A stretch of DNA of 64,000 bases from Burkholderiaceae bacterium (lineage in GTDB: Bacteria; Pseudomonadota; Gammaproteobacteria; Burkholderiales; Burkholderiaceae_E), in the NCBI GenBank assembly GCA_021166725.1, contig JAJPES010000008.1:39752-103751 (forward strand), in the 5' to 3' direction. The translations under genes and the position numbers were made by a program. Shown piece after piece: positions 33,451-41,516 of the stretch. The notes beneath the pieces are model-generated. The model had not been told where the DNA came from. It ran no database searches and worked only from the letters and a program-made list of their open reading frames with translations. Position 1 is the stretch's first letter, and each line of letters opens with the position of its first letter.

Positions 33451-33540
33451 CAACTGCCGTGCGCGCAGGGCGACGGCAGGCGACTGCCGCGTGCCCAGGG
33501 CGACGGCAGGCGACTGCCGCGTGCGCGGCCCGCCGGCAGG
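33451..33540. repeat. Three tandem 30-bp repeats with internal hairpins
   Basis: Units 33451-33480, 33481-33510 and 33511-33540 are 30 bases each. Units 1 and 2 share their right halves exactly (CAGGGCGACGGCAGG) and units 2 and 3 share their left halves (CGACTGCCGCGTGC). At each junction CGGCAG-GCGA-CTGCCG can form a 6-bp stem with a 4-base loop. The array lies in the 200-base gap between the divergent ABC exporter and thioesterase genes and ends 58 bases before the latter's start. Confidence 0.85.
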
Positions 33541-33598
33541 CGCTGCGAAATGCGTGCAAACCGCTATTCTCGGACATCCCAGCCGCGGAGTTCGTCCG

Positions 33599-34003
33599 AT
33601 GACCGCCCCGAACACTCCTCTTCCCGATCGGATTCCCGATCTGCGCGTCATGCCGATGCCCGCCGACGCGAACGCGCACGGCGACGTCTTCGGCGGCTGG
33701 ATCATGTCGCAGGTGGACATCGCCGGCGCCGTGCAGGCGATCCGCCGCGCGAACGGCCGAGTCGCCACCGTCGCGGTCAACTCGTTCCTGTTCAAGCACC
33801 CGGTATTCGTCGGCGACCTGCTCAGCTTCTACGCCGACATCGTGCGCGTGGGGCGCACATCCATCACGGTGTTCGTCGAGGTCTATGCGCAGCGCAACCG
33901 GCTGCACGACGAATGCGTGAAGGTGACCGAAGCGACGCTTACTTACGTGGCGACCGACGAGCAGCGGCGTCCGCGGGTGGTGCCGGAGCTTCGGCGGAGC
34001 TGA
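33599..34003 (+). CDS. Acyl-CoA thioesterase, YciA-like hotdog protein
   Basis: The 134-residue protein starts at ATG 33599 (MTAPNTPLPDRIPDLRVMPMPADANAHGDVFGGW). The NAHGDVFGGWIMSQVDIAGA block at about residues 25-44 contains the conserved Asn and Asp/Gly of the YciA/BACH acyl-CoA hydrolases, and VNSFLFKHPVFVGDLLSFYA follows as in the family. These hexameric hotdog enzymes hydrolyse a wide range of acyl-CoAs to free acid and CoA. The gene stands alone on the plus strand, facing the beta-oxidation genes. Confidence 0.93.
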   Translation: MTAPNTPLPDRIPDLRVMPMPADANAHGDVFGGWIMSQVDIAGAVQAIRRANGRVATVAVNSFLFKHPVFVGDLLSFYADIVRVGRTSITVFVEVYAQRNRLHDECVKVTEATLTYVATDEQRRPRVVPELRRS

Positions 34004-34025
34004 GGGCGGCATCGGACAACGAATC

Positions 34026-34071
34026 GTTGCGTTCTCGATCGTGGAACGCATTCCACGAGCAGGAACGCAAC
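34026..34071. terminator. Nested hairpin between convergent genes
   Basis: Outer arms GTTGCGTTC (34026-34034) and GAACGCAAC (34063-34071) enclose inner arms TCGTGGAA (34039-34046) and TTCCACGA (34051-34058) with a CGCA loop. It lies between the convergent thioesterase and enoyl-CoA hydratase genes, so a two-way terminator is the simplest reading, although no U-tract follows on either strand. Confidence 0.6.
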
Positions 34072-34114
34072 AGCAGGTAGCCCGGATCGCCGCCGGGTCG
34101 GCGTGACGCCTGCC

Positions 34115-34882
34115 TCATGCCCCGAGCTTCGAGAAGTCTGCCGGCCGCTTTTCGAGGAACGCGCTGAACGCCTCGCGCGCTGCCGGCTCGCCGAGCATTC
34201 GCGCGAAGTAGCGGCCTTCCTCGATCATCTGCTCGCGCACCGCGTCGGTGAACGAACGCTTCATCAGCGCCTTCGTCGCCAGCAGCGACGACAGCGGGCG
34301 CGACGCCAGCCTTGCCGCCTGCGCAAGCGCGTAGCCTTCGACCTCCGCGGGCGACAGCACCCGGTTGACGATGCCGATCTCCTTCGCCTCGGCCGCGCCG
34401 AAAGGCTCTCCCAGCAGCAACTTCTCGGCCGCCCGCTGGTACCCGACGACAGCCGGCAGCAGCAGGCTGGACGCCGCTTCCGGGCACAGGCCCAGGTGCA
34501 CGAAGGGCAGCGACAACGTGGCGTTCTCGCCGGCGTAGACGAGGTCGCAGTGCAGCAGCATCGTCGTGCCGACGCCGATCGCCGGCCCGCAGACGGAGGC
34601 AACGAGCGGCTTCGGAAACGAGGCGAGTGCGCGCAGGAAGCGGAACACCGGCGCGTCGCCGTTCGTCGGCGGCTCGTTCAGGAAGTCGGAGAGGTCGTTG
34701 CCCGCGGTAAAGGCGCTCTCGCTGCCGGTGACGACGACGACACGCACCGTCGCGTCTTCGGCCGCCTGCCCGAGCGCGTCGGCCAGCGCGCCGTACATCG
34801 CCGCGGTGATCGCGTTCTTGCGTTCCGGACGCGCGAAGCGCAGCACGCGCACGGCGTCGCTATTCTCGATGGCGATGTTCAC
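34115..34882 (-). CDS. Enoyl-CoA hydratase/isomerase family protein
   Basis: The 255-residue crotonase-fold protein starts with GTG at 34882 ((M)NIAIENSDAVRVLRF) with GGAG 8 bases upstream. Family features are RPERKNAITAAMY near residue 18, SAFTAGNDLSDF near 56 (oxyanion hole), and the second oxyanion block KPLVASVCGPAIGVGTTMLLHCD near 92. At the positions of the two usual catalytic glutamates the sequence has FVHLGLCPEAASS, which resembles the Eci/PaaG-type isomerase-like subgroup more than the classic hydratase. So isomerase activity on unsaturated acyl-CoA is possible. It is the last gene of the beta-oxidation set, 91 bases after the thiolase. Confidence 0.88.
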   Translation of the reverse strand: MNIAIENSDAVRVLRFARPERKNAITAAMYGALADALGQAAEDATVRVVVVTGSESAFTAGNDLSDFLNEPPTNGDAPVFRFLRALASFPKPLVASVCGPAIGVGTTMLLHCDLVYAGENATLSLPFVHLGLCPEAASSLLLPAVVGYQRAAEKLLLGEPFGAAEAKEIGIVNRVLSPAEVEGYALAQAARLASRPLSSLLATKALMKRSFTDAVREQMIEEGRYFARMLGEPAAREAFSAFLEKRPADFSKLGA

Positions 34883-34973
34883 GATCGATCTCCGATGTTC
34901 GATTCGCCGTGCGCGACCCGGTACACGCCACCGGCGCTGCGTTGCCGCGACGGGAAGTCGTGACGATGGTACG

Positions 34974-36203
34974 TCACACCCGTTCGAAAATCCCCGCCGC
35001 CCCCATCCCCGTGCCGACACACATCGTCACCATCCCGTACTTCAGGTTGCGACGGCGCAGGCCGTGCACGACGGTGGCCGAGCGGATCGCCCCGGTCGCG
35101 CCGAGCGGATGGCCCAGCGCGATGGCGCCGCCCAGCGGATTCACGCGCGCCGGGTCCAGCCCCAGTTCGCGAATCACGGCGAGCGATTGCGCGGCGAAGG
35201 CTTCGTTCAGTTCGATCCAGCCCAGGTCGTCGATCGACAGTCCCGCGGTCTTCAACGCTACCGGTATCGCTTCCTTCGGCCCGATGCCCATGATCGCCGG
35301 CGGAACGCCGCGTACCGAGAACGAAACGAAGCGCGCGAGCGGCGTCAACGAAAAGCGCTTCAACGCGCTTTCGGAAACGAGGATCAGCGCACCGGAGCCG
35401 TCGGAGGTCTGCGAGCTGTTTCCTGCGGTGACGCTGCCCATGCCGGTAGGCTTGCCGTCGACGCCGCGCGGCGACGCGAACACGGGGCGCAATTTGGCGA
35501 GCGCCTCGAGCGAGGTGTCGGCGCGCGGGCCTTCGTCCTTCGAAACCGTGCGCGTTCGCAGTTCGAGTTCGCCCGTGTCCAGGTGCGCGATGCGCTCGCC
35601 GATCTCGATCGGGCTGATCTCGTCGTCGAACTCGCCCATCTGCTGCGCGGCGATCGCGCGCCGGTGCGATTCGAGCGCGAACGCGTCCTGGTCCTCGCGC
35701 GACACGCTCCACTGCTGCGCGACTTTCTCGGCAGTGAGACCCATGCCGTAGGCGATGCCGACGTCCTCGTCGGGCAGGAACACGCGCGGGTTGATCGACG
35801 GACGGTTGCCCATCATCGGCACCATGCTCATCGATTCGGTACCGGCGGCGATCATCACCTCCGCCTCGCCGACGCGAATGCGATCCGCGGCGATCGCCAC
35901 GGCGGTCAGGCCCGATGCGCAGAAGCGGTTCACCGTGACACCGCCGACCGTGTCGGGCAGTCCGGCGAGCAGCGCACTGGTGCGCGCCACGTTCAAGCCC
36001 TGCTGCGCTTCGGGAATCGCGCAGCCGGCGATCACGTCCTCGATCGCGGCCGGATCGAGCGACGGCACCTGCGCCAGCGCCGATCGCAGCGTGTGCACGA
36101 GCAGGTCGTCGGGCCGGGTGTTGCGGAACACGCCCTTGGGGGCCTTGCCGATCGGCGCGCGCGTGGCGGCGACGACGTACACGTCCTGGATCTGTTTGCT
36201 CAT
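34974..36203 (-). CDS. Acetyl-CoA C-acyltransferase (thiolase)
   Basis: The 409-residue thiolase cleaves 3-ketoacyl-CoA to acetyl-CoA and a shortened acyl-CoA. The nucleophile is Cys95 in VNRFCASGLTA; the catalytic His lies in GGAIALGHPLGATGA near residue 363, and the second catalytic Cys in MVTMCVGTGMGAAG near 393. The start ATG (MSKQIQDVYVVAATRAPIG) overlaps the PaaI-like gene's stop as ATGA. With the upstream bifunctional enzyme it completes the beta-oxidation spiral, matching FadA. Confidence 0.95.
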   Translation of the reverse strand: MSKQIQDVYVVAATRAPIGKAPKGVFRNTRPDDLLVHTLRSALAQVPSLDPAAIEDVIAGCAIPEAQQGLNVARTSALLAGLPDTVGGVTVNRFCASGLTAVAIAADRIRVGEAEVMIAAGTESMSMVPMMGNRPSINPRVFLPDEDVGIAYGMGLTAEKVAQQWSVSREDQDAFALESHRRAIAAQQMGEFDDEISPIEIGERIAHLDTGELELRTRTVSKDEGPRADTSLEALAKLRPVFASPRGVDGKPTGMGSVTAGNSSQTSDGSGALILVSESALKRFSLTPLARFVSFSVRGVPPAIMGIGPKEAIPVALKTAGLSIDDLGWIELNEAFAAQSLAVIRELGLDPARVNPLGGAIALGHPLGATGAIRSATVVHGLRRRNLKYGMVTMCVGTGMGAAGIFERV

Positions 36204-36700
36204 CGATCACTCCTCGAATGCATCGGGCGCACGGCGTCTTCGGCCGTCGGCGCGCGGCGCGCCTCCGGCTGCCCGCCGGACAGCCGCGCGATGGTTCCCT
36301 GCGCAACCGCGCAAAGCGTTTCCTGCGCGCCGGCGGCGACGACGAACACGTCGCAGCGGCACACGGCCTGGTTGCGTCCGGCGTGCAGCACGCTCGCGCG
36401 CGCGATCAATCGGTCGCCGAGCGCCGGACGCAGGTAATTGATCTTGTATTCGGAAGTCACGACCGCGGTGCCGAGCGCGGCGCCCCCCGCGTAGGTGAGC
36501 GCGTTGTCGGCCAGGTAGCTGACGACGCCACCGTGCGCGAAGCCGTTCTGCTGGCGCAGCACGTCGGTGATCGACAACTCGAGCTCTGCGCCCAAGGCAT
36601 CGAAGCCGACGAGATGCGTGCCGAGCAGCACGCTGAACGGCTGCTCGGCCAGCACGCGGCGGCCCAGTTCGAGCATCTCCGACGCAGTCTCTCGTTGCAT
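36200..36700 (-). CDS. PaaI-family hotdog thioesterase
   Basis: The 166-residue protein starts at ATG 36700, 5 bases after the fadB-like gene's stop. The core LRQQNGFAHGGVVSYLADNALTYAGGAA (about residues 48-75) carries the PaaI-type HGG(V)..LAD..L motif, where Asp acts as general base. It is followed by VTSEYKINYLRP and the RNQAVCRCDVFV strand. Such enzymes hydrolyse acyl-CoA thioesters, often to free CoA from dead-end intermediates, which suits its place inside the beta-oxidation operon. The last 20 residues are polar and look unstructured. Confidence 0.9.
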   Translation of the reverse strand: MQRETASEMLELGRRVLAEQPFSVLLGTHLVGFDALGAELELSITDVLRQQNGFAHGGVVSYLADNALTYAGGAALGTAVVTSEYKINYLRPALGDRLIARASVLHAGRNQAVCRCDVFVVAAGAQETLCAVAQGTIARLSGGQPEARRAPTAEDAVRPMHSRSDR

Positions 36701-36705
36701 GCCGT

Positions 36706-39114
36706 TCAATTCCGCACCGGCTTGCCCGTCTGCATCATTCCCATCGCGCGTTCCTGCGTCTTCGGATGGTTCAGCAGCGACAGGAAGGCGCGACGTTCGA
36801 GGCCGAGGATCCACTCCTCGTCGACGATCGTGCCCTCGTCGACGTCGCCGCCGCACATCGCCTCGGCGATCAGCCGCGCGAGGTGGTAATCGTGCGCGCT
36901 GGCGAAGCCGCCGTCGCGCAGGTTCGCCAGTTGGGCTTCGATCGTCGCCAGCACCGAACGGCCGGCGACGGCAAACTTCGCACGGCGCGGCGCCCGGTAG
37001 CCCGCCTCGCTCATCGCGATCGCCTCGTTCAGCGCGACGTACAGCAGTTCGTAGCGGTTGAAGACGACGAGGTCGGAATCGAGCAGCCATCCGGTGGCGC
37101 GCGCTTCGAGCGCCGACTTCGCGACCTCGGCCATCGCGGCGGCCGTGAAGTACTTCGTCAGGAAGTGCAGCAGGTAGGCGTCGGGCGCGGCCTGCCGCTC
37201 CTCGGCGGCCCTGCGCGCGCCGTAGGCCAGGCCGCCGGCGCCCGGCACCAGTCCGATGCCGACCTCGACCAGCCCGATGTAGCTCTCCAGGTGCGCAACA
37301 CGGCGCGCGCAGTACAGCAACAGCTCGCAACCGCCTCCCAGCGCCATGCCGGAGACCGCCGCCACCGTCGGGACCTGCGCGTAGCGCAGACGCAGCATCG
37401 CTTCCTGCAGCCGGCGCTCGAGCGGCTCGACCGCCTTCACGCCGCCACTCATGAACACCGGCAGCAGCGCCTGCACGTCGGCGCCCACCGAGAACGGATC
37501 GTCGGGCGACCAGACGACGAGACCGCGGTATTTCGACTCGGCGAGCTCGACGCCGCGCATCAGCCCTTCGATGACGTCCGGGCCGATCGCGTGCATCTTC
37601 GAGCGGATCGACGCGATCAGTACATTGCGGTATTCGTCGCGATCGAGCGTCCACAGGCGGATCGCGTCGTTCTCGTAGACCGTGGTTCCGGCCGTACGCG
37701 GATCGGGCGCGTTCTCGCCCATCACCGACGCGCGGAAGATCTGGCGCGCATACACGGGTTGTTCCGCGCGCGGCACGAAGGCATCGCGCGCCGGCGAGTA
37801 CGAACCTTCGGGCTGGTGCACGCCGCCGCGCTCGGCCACCTTGCCGGCGAACACCCACGCCGGCAGCGGCACCTTCGCCAGCGCCTTGCCCGCATCGATG
37901 TCCTCGCGGATCCATTCCGCCACCTGCGTCCAGCCGGCCTGCTGCCAGACCTCGAAGGGGCCCTGCTCCATGCCGAAACCGAAGCGCATGGCAAGGTCGA
38001 CGTCGCGCGCGTTGTCGGCGATCTCCTCGAGTTTGGCCGCCGCATAGTGGAAGCCGTCGCGCAGCAGCGCCCAGACGAACTGCGCCTGCGGGTTCTTCGA
38101 TTCACGCAGCAGCGCGAGCCGTTCGCCCCAGGTCTTCTTCTTCAGCATGCGAACGACGGTCTCGTCCGCCTTCGCACCCGACGCGACGTAATCGCCGCTG
38201 GCCGCATCGAAGCGCAGGATCTTCGTGCCGTCCTTGCGATAGAAACCGCCTCCCGACTTCTGGCCGAGAGCGCCGCGGCCGATCAGCGTGGAGAACACCG
38301 CGGGCGTCGCGTACAGCGCGTGGAACGGGTCGTCGCGCAGGTTGTCCTGCATCGTCTTCATCACGTGGCCGACCGTGTCCAGGCCGACCACGTCCGCGGT
38401 GCGGAACGTACCCGACTTCGCGCGGCCGAGCCTCGCGCCGGTGAGGTCGTCGACGACGTCCAAGCCCAGGCCGAAGCGCTCGGCCTCGCGCACGGTGGCG
38501 AGAATGCCGAAGATGCCGATGCGGTTGGCGATGAAGTTCGGCGTGTCCTTCGCGCGCACGCAGCCCTTGCCCAGGGTCGTGGTGAGGAACGACTCGAGCT
38601 GGTCGACGATCGCCGGCGAAGTGTCGCGCGTGGCGATCAGCTCGACCAGGTGCATGTAGCGCGGCGGGTTGAAGAAGTGCACACCGCAGAAGCGCGCGCG
38701 AAGTTCGGCGGGCAGGCCTTCGGCGAGCTTGCCGATCGACAGACCCGACGTGTTGGTCGCCAAGATCGCGTGCGGCGCGATCGCCGGCGCGATCTTCGCG
38801 TACAGGTCGTGCTTCCAGTCGAGCCGCTCGGCGATCGCCTCGATGACGAGGTCGCAGTCGCGCAGCTTCTCCAGGTCGTCCTCGTAGTTCGCGACCGCTA
38901 TCTCGTCGGCGAGATCGGCCCGGCCGAGCGGCGCCGGATTGAGCTTCTTCAGTCCGGCAACCGCGCGCGCAGCGATGCCGTTCTTCGGGCCCTCCTTCGC
39001 CGGCAGGTCGAAGAGCACGACCGCGACTTTCGCATTCACCAGATGCGCGGCGATCTGCGCACCCATGACGCCGGCGCCGAGCACCGCCGCTTTCCTGACG
39101 ATGAACTTGTCCAC
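36706..39114 (-). CDS. Bifunctional 3-hydroxyacyl-CoA dehydrogenase / enoyl-CoA hydratase
   Basis: The 802-residue protein has an N-terminal NAD-binding dehydrogenase with GAGVMGAQIAAHL at residues 13-25, the NTSGLSI and CGVHFFNPPRYMHLVE blocks near 117-150, and the FIANRIGIFG region; this is followed by a C-terminal crotonase domain with VSGMALGGGCELLLYC near 590 and EVGIGLVPGAGG. The order dehydrogenase-then-hydratase is the reverse of E. coli FadB and matches the common betaproteobacterial form. It acts with the downstream thiolase. Start MDKFIVRKAAVLGAG is unambiguous. Confidence 0.95.
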   Translation of the reverse strand: MDKFIVRKAAVLGAGVMGAQIAAHLVNAKVAVVLFDLPAKEGPKNGIAARAVAGLKKLNPAPLGRADLADEIAVANYEDDLEKLRDCDLVIEAIAERLDWKHDLYAKIAPAIAPHAILATNTSGLSIGKLAEGLPAELRARFCGVHFFNPPRYMHLVELIATRDTSPAIVDQLESFLTTTLGKGCVRAKDTPNFIANRIGIFGILATVREAERFGLGLDVVDDLTGARLGRAKSGTFRTADVVGLDTVGHVMKTMQDNLRDDPFHALYATPAVFSTLIGRGALGQKSGGGFYRKDGTKILRFDAASGDYVASGAKADETVVRMLKKKTWGERLALLRESKNPQAQFVWALLRDGFHYAAAKLEEIADNARDVDLAMRFGFGMEQGPFEVWQQAGWTQVAEWIREDIDAGKALAKVPLPAWVFAGKVAERGGVHQPEGSYSPARDAFVPRAEQPVYARQIFRASVMGENAPDPRTAGTTVYENDAIRLWTLDRDEYRNVLIASIRSKMHAIGPDVIEGLMRGVELAESKYRGLVVWSPDDPFSVGADVQALLPVFMSGGVKAVEPLERRLQEAMLRLRYAQVPTVAAVSGMALGGGCELLLYCARRVAHLESYIGLVEVGIGLVPGAGGLAYGARRAAEERQAAPDAYLLHFLTKYFTAAAMAEVAKSALEARATGWLLDSDLVVFNRYELLYVALNEAIAMSEAGYRAPRRAKFAVAGRSVLATIEAQLANLRDGGFASAHDYHLARLIAEAMCGGDVDEGTIVDEEWILGLERRAFLSLLNHPKTQERAMGMMQTGKPVRN

Positions 39115-39160
39115 TTGCTGTCCTTCTTGCGAAATTGCGTAGAAGCGTTCGATGCGCCGC

Positions 39161-39712
39161 TCAGCGCTCGCGCACCCAGGTCTGCGTGCGGCCGAACAGC
39201 GGCGCGCCGATGTAACCGCGCACCTCGAGGCGTTCTCCGCCGTCGATCACGCGCATCCGGCTGCGGTAGACCTTGCCGTTGTTCGGGTCGAGGATGTGCC
39301 CGCCCTCGTAGAGGCCCGGCTCCTCCTCGTTCGCGCGCATGCCCTCGATGATCTGCATGCCCTGTATCGGCTGGCCCTTGCGTTCGTCCGTGCAGAGGTC
39401 GCAGACGCCGTCGGTCTTCTCGGTGAGGATCTTCTCGATGCGTCCGTAGTAGATGCCGTCGCGCTCGGTAATGCGCACGAGCGCCTTCGGCTGCTTCGTC
39501 TCGTCGTCGATGTTGCGCCACAGCCCGACCGGCGATTGCGCCTTTGCAGCCACGCCGGCCTGCGGCGCGGGTGCCGCGGGCTGCGCCTGCGCTGCCGGCA
39601 CGAACGCAACCGAAGCGGCGGCTACAACGGCGGCGACGGCCAGTACGCGCGCAACGCGCAGCGAACGTGGCGCGTGCCGCGCCACGAGGAAAGTTCCGGC
39701 AATCCGCGTCAT
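39161..39712 (-). CDS. DUF2147 domain-containing secreted protein
   Basis: The 183-residue protein starts at ATG 39712 (MTRIAGTFLVARHAPRSLRVARVL) with GAGGTGA 6-12 bases upstream and overlaps nothing; it follows the acyl-CoA dehydrogenase stop by 14 bases. Residues 1 to about 43 form a signal peptide with a hydrophobic VAAVVAAASVAFVPAAQAQ end and a likely cleavage after AQA. The mature domain has SPVGLWRNIDDETKQPKALVRI, IYYGRIEKIL, and GGHILDPNNGKVYRSRM, the DUF2147 pattern. The Cys-x2-Cys (CDLC) may form a disulfide or bind metal. Function is unknown; a secreted protein inside a beta-oxidation operon is common in Burkholderiales. Confidence 0.9.
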   Translation of the reverse strand: MTRIAGTFLVARHAPRSLRVARVLAVAAVVAAASVAFVPAAQAQPAAPAPQAGVAAKAQSPVGLWRNIDDETKQPKALVRITERDGIYYGRIEKILTEKTDGVCDLCTDERKGQPIQGMQIIEGMRANEEEPGLYEGGHILDPNNGKVYRSRMRVIDGGERLEVRGYIGAPLFGRTQTWVRER

Positions 39713-39726
39713 CCGGGTCACCTCGC

Positions 39727-41511
39727 TCAGAACCAGTCGGCTTCGACGTTCATCAGCGGCGCGGCGCCGGCGCGTGCGCTGCGCATCAGGCCTGCCGTCT
39801 CGGGCAGCAGCTTCGCGAAGTAGAAGCGCGCGGTCGCCAGCTTGGCGCGATAGAACGGGTCGTCGGAGTCGGCATGGTCGAGCGCGACGCGCGCCATGCG
39901 CGCCCAGAAATAGCCGAGCACGAGGTGACCGATCACGCGCAGATAGTCGACCGCGGCAGCGCCGGCCTCGTCGGCGTTGCCGAAAGCCTTCATGCCGATC
40001 TCCATCGTCAGCTTCTCGACCTTCTGCCGCAGATCGGACAACGGATTCACGAATTCGGCCATCTCGTCGTCGGTTCCGTGCTCCTCGACGAAGGTGTCGA
40101 CGAGCTCGCCGAATCTGCGCAGCTTCGCACCGTTGTCGAGCAGCACCTTGCGCCCGAGCAGGTCGAGCGACTGGATCGTGTTCGTGCCTTCGTAGATCAT
40201 GTTGATCCGCGCGTCGCGCACGTACTGCTCCATCCCCCATTCGCGGATGTAGCCGTGACCGCCGTACACCTGCAACGCCAGGTTGGTCGACGCGAAGCCG
40301 TTGTCGGTGAGGAAAGCCTTGACTACCGGCGTGAGCAGCGCGAGCAGGTCCTCGGCGGCGGCGCGTTCGTCCTCGTCCGGATGCGCGGTGGCGATGTCCG
40401 CCTGCAGCCCGAGCCAGTAGGCGAACGCGCGCGAGCCTTCGGCCCATGCCTTCTGCGTGAGCAGCATGCGGCGCACGTCCGGGTGCACGATGATCGGGTC
40501 GGCCGGCTTGTCGGGCGCCTTCGTCCCGGTGAGCGAGCGCATCTGCAGCCGATCCTTCGCGTAGTCGACCGAGTTCTGGTAGGCGACTTCCATCAGGCCG
40601 AGCGACTGCATGCCCACGCCGATGCGCGCGGCGTTCATCATCACGAACATCGCCTGCAGGCCCTTGTTGGGCTCGCCGACCAGCGTGCCCAGCGCTCCGT
40701 CGAAGTCGAGCGCGCAGGTGGCGTTGCCGTGGATGCCCATCTTCTCCTCGATGCGCGCGCAGCGCACCGCGTTGCGCTCGCCCGGCGAGCCGTCGGCGTT
40801 CGGCACGAACTTCGGCACGAGGAACAGCGAGATGCCGCGCGTGCCCGACGGAGCGTCGGGCAGCCGTGCGAGCACCAGGTGCAGGATGTTGGCGGCCCAG
40901 TCGTGCTCGCCCGAAGAGATGAAGATCTTGTTGCCGGTGATCCGGTAGGTGCCGTCCGATTGCGGCTCGGCCTTCGTGCGCAGGATGCCCAGGTCGGTGC
41001 CGCACTGCGGCTCGGTCAGGCACATCGTCGCCATCCATTCGCCGGAGACGATTCTCGGCAGGTACAGCGACTTCTGCTCGTCGGTGCCGTGCGCGCGCAA
41101 TGCGTCGTAGGCGCCGTGGGTCAGTCCCGGGTACATCGTCCACGCCTGGTTGCCCGAGTTCATCATTTCCTGGAACGCGATGCCCACCGTCATCGGCAGT
41201 CCCTGGCCGCCGTAGTCCGGGTCGCAGGTGAGCGTCGGCCAGCCGCCGGCCTTGAACTGCTCCCACGCATCGCGAAAGCCGGCCGGCGTCGTCACCTCGC
41301 CGTCGCTCCAGTGGCAGCCCTCCTCGTCGCCGGAACGGTTCAGCGGGAACAGCACCTCCGAGCAGAACTTGCCGCCCTCCTCGAGCACCTGGTCGATGAG
41401 TTCGCGGCCGGTGTCGGCGTACGGGGGCAGCGTCTTCAGCGTCGATTCGGCGTCGAGCAACTCGTGCATCACGAACTGCATGTCGCGCAGCGGCGGGGTG
41501 TAGCGGGCCAT
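39727..41511 (-). CDS. Acyl-CoA dehydrogenase with C-terminal extension (DmdC/AcdB-like class)
   Basis: The 594-residue FAD enzyme makes the first double bond in acyl-CoA. Visible features are the FAD-binding MCLTEPQCGTDLG near residue 163, ITGNKIFISSGEHD near 192, and INMIYEGTNTIQSLDLLGRK near 436, where Glu is the catalytic base. The N-terminus MARYTPPLRDMQFVMHELL and the extra C-terminal region mark the longer class of about 600 residues that is typical of proteobacterial aliphatic acyl-CoA metabolism. It starts 5 bases after the TetR stop and has GGAG upstream. Chain-length preference is unknown. Confidence 0.94.
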   Translation of the reverse strand: MARYTPPLRDMQFVMHELLDAESTLKTLPPYADTGRELIDQVLEEGGKFCSEVLFPLNRSGDEEGCHWSDGEVTTPAGFRDAWEQFKAGGWPTLTCDPDYGGQGLPMTVGIAFQEMMNSGNQAWTMYPGLTHGAYDALRAHGTDEQKSLYLPRIVSGEWMATMCLTEPQCGTDLGILRTKAEPQSDGTYRITGNKIFISSGEHDWAANILHLVLARLPDAPSGTRGISLFLVPKFVPNADGSPGERNAVRCARIEEKMGIHGNATCALDFDGALGTLVGEPNKGLQAMFVMMNAARIGVGMQSLGLMEVAYQNSVDYAKDRLQMRSLTGTKAPDKPADPIIVHPDVRRMLLTQKAWAEGSRAFAYWLGLQADIATAHPDEDERAAAEDLLALLTPVVKAFLTDNGFASTNLALQVYGGHGYIREWGMEQYVRDARINMIYEGTNTIQSLDLLGRKVLLDNGAKLRRFGELVDTFVEEHGTDDEMAEFVNPLSDLRQKVEKLTMEIGMKAFGNADEAGAAAVDYLRVIGHLVLGYFWARMARVALDHADSDDPFYRAKLATARFYFAKLLPETAGLMRSARAGAAPLMNVEADWF

Positions 41512-41516
41512 GGTCG

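Noticed and set aside
33451..33540. Possible CRISPR array
   Set aside because: The 30-base units are contiguous without spacers, differ from each other, and no cas genes are in the window.
33395..34051. A 218-codon minus-strand frame opposite the thioesterase
   Set aside because: It is antisense to a clear gene and its end is the translated tandem repeat, with no protein features.
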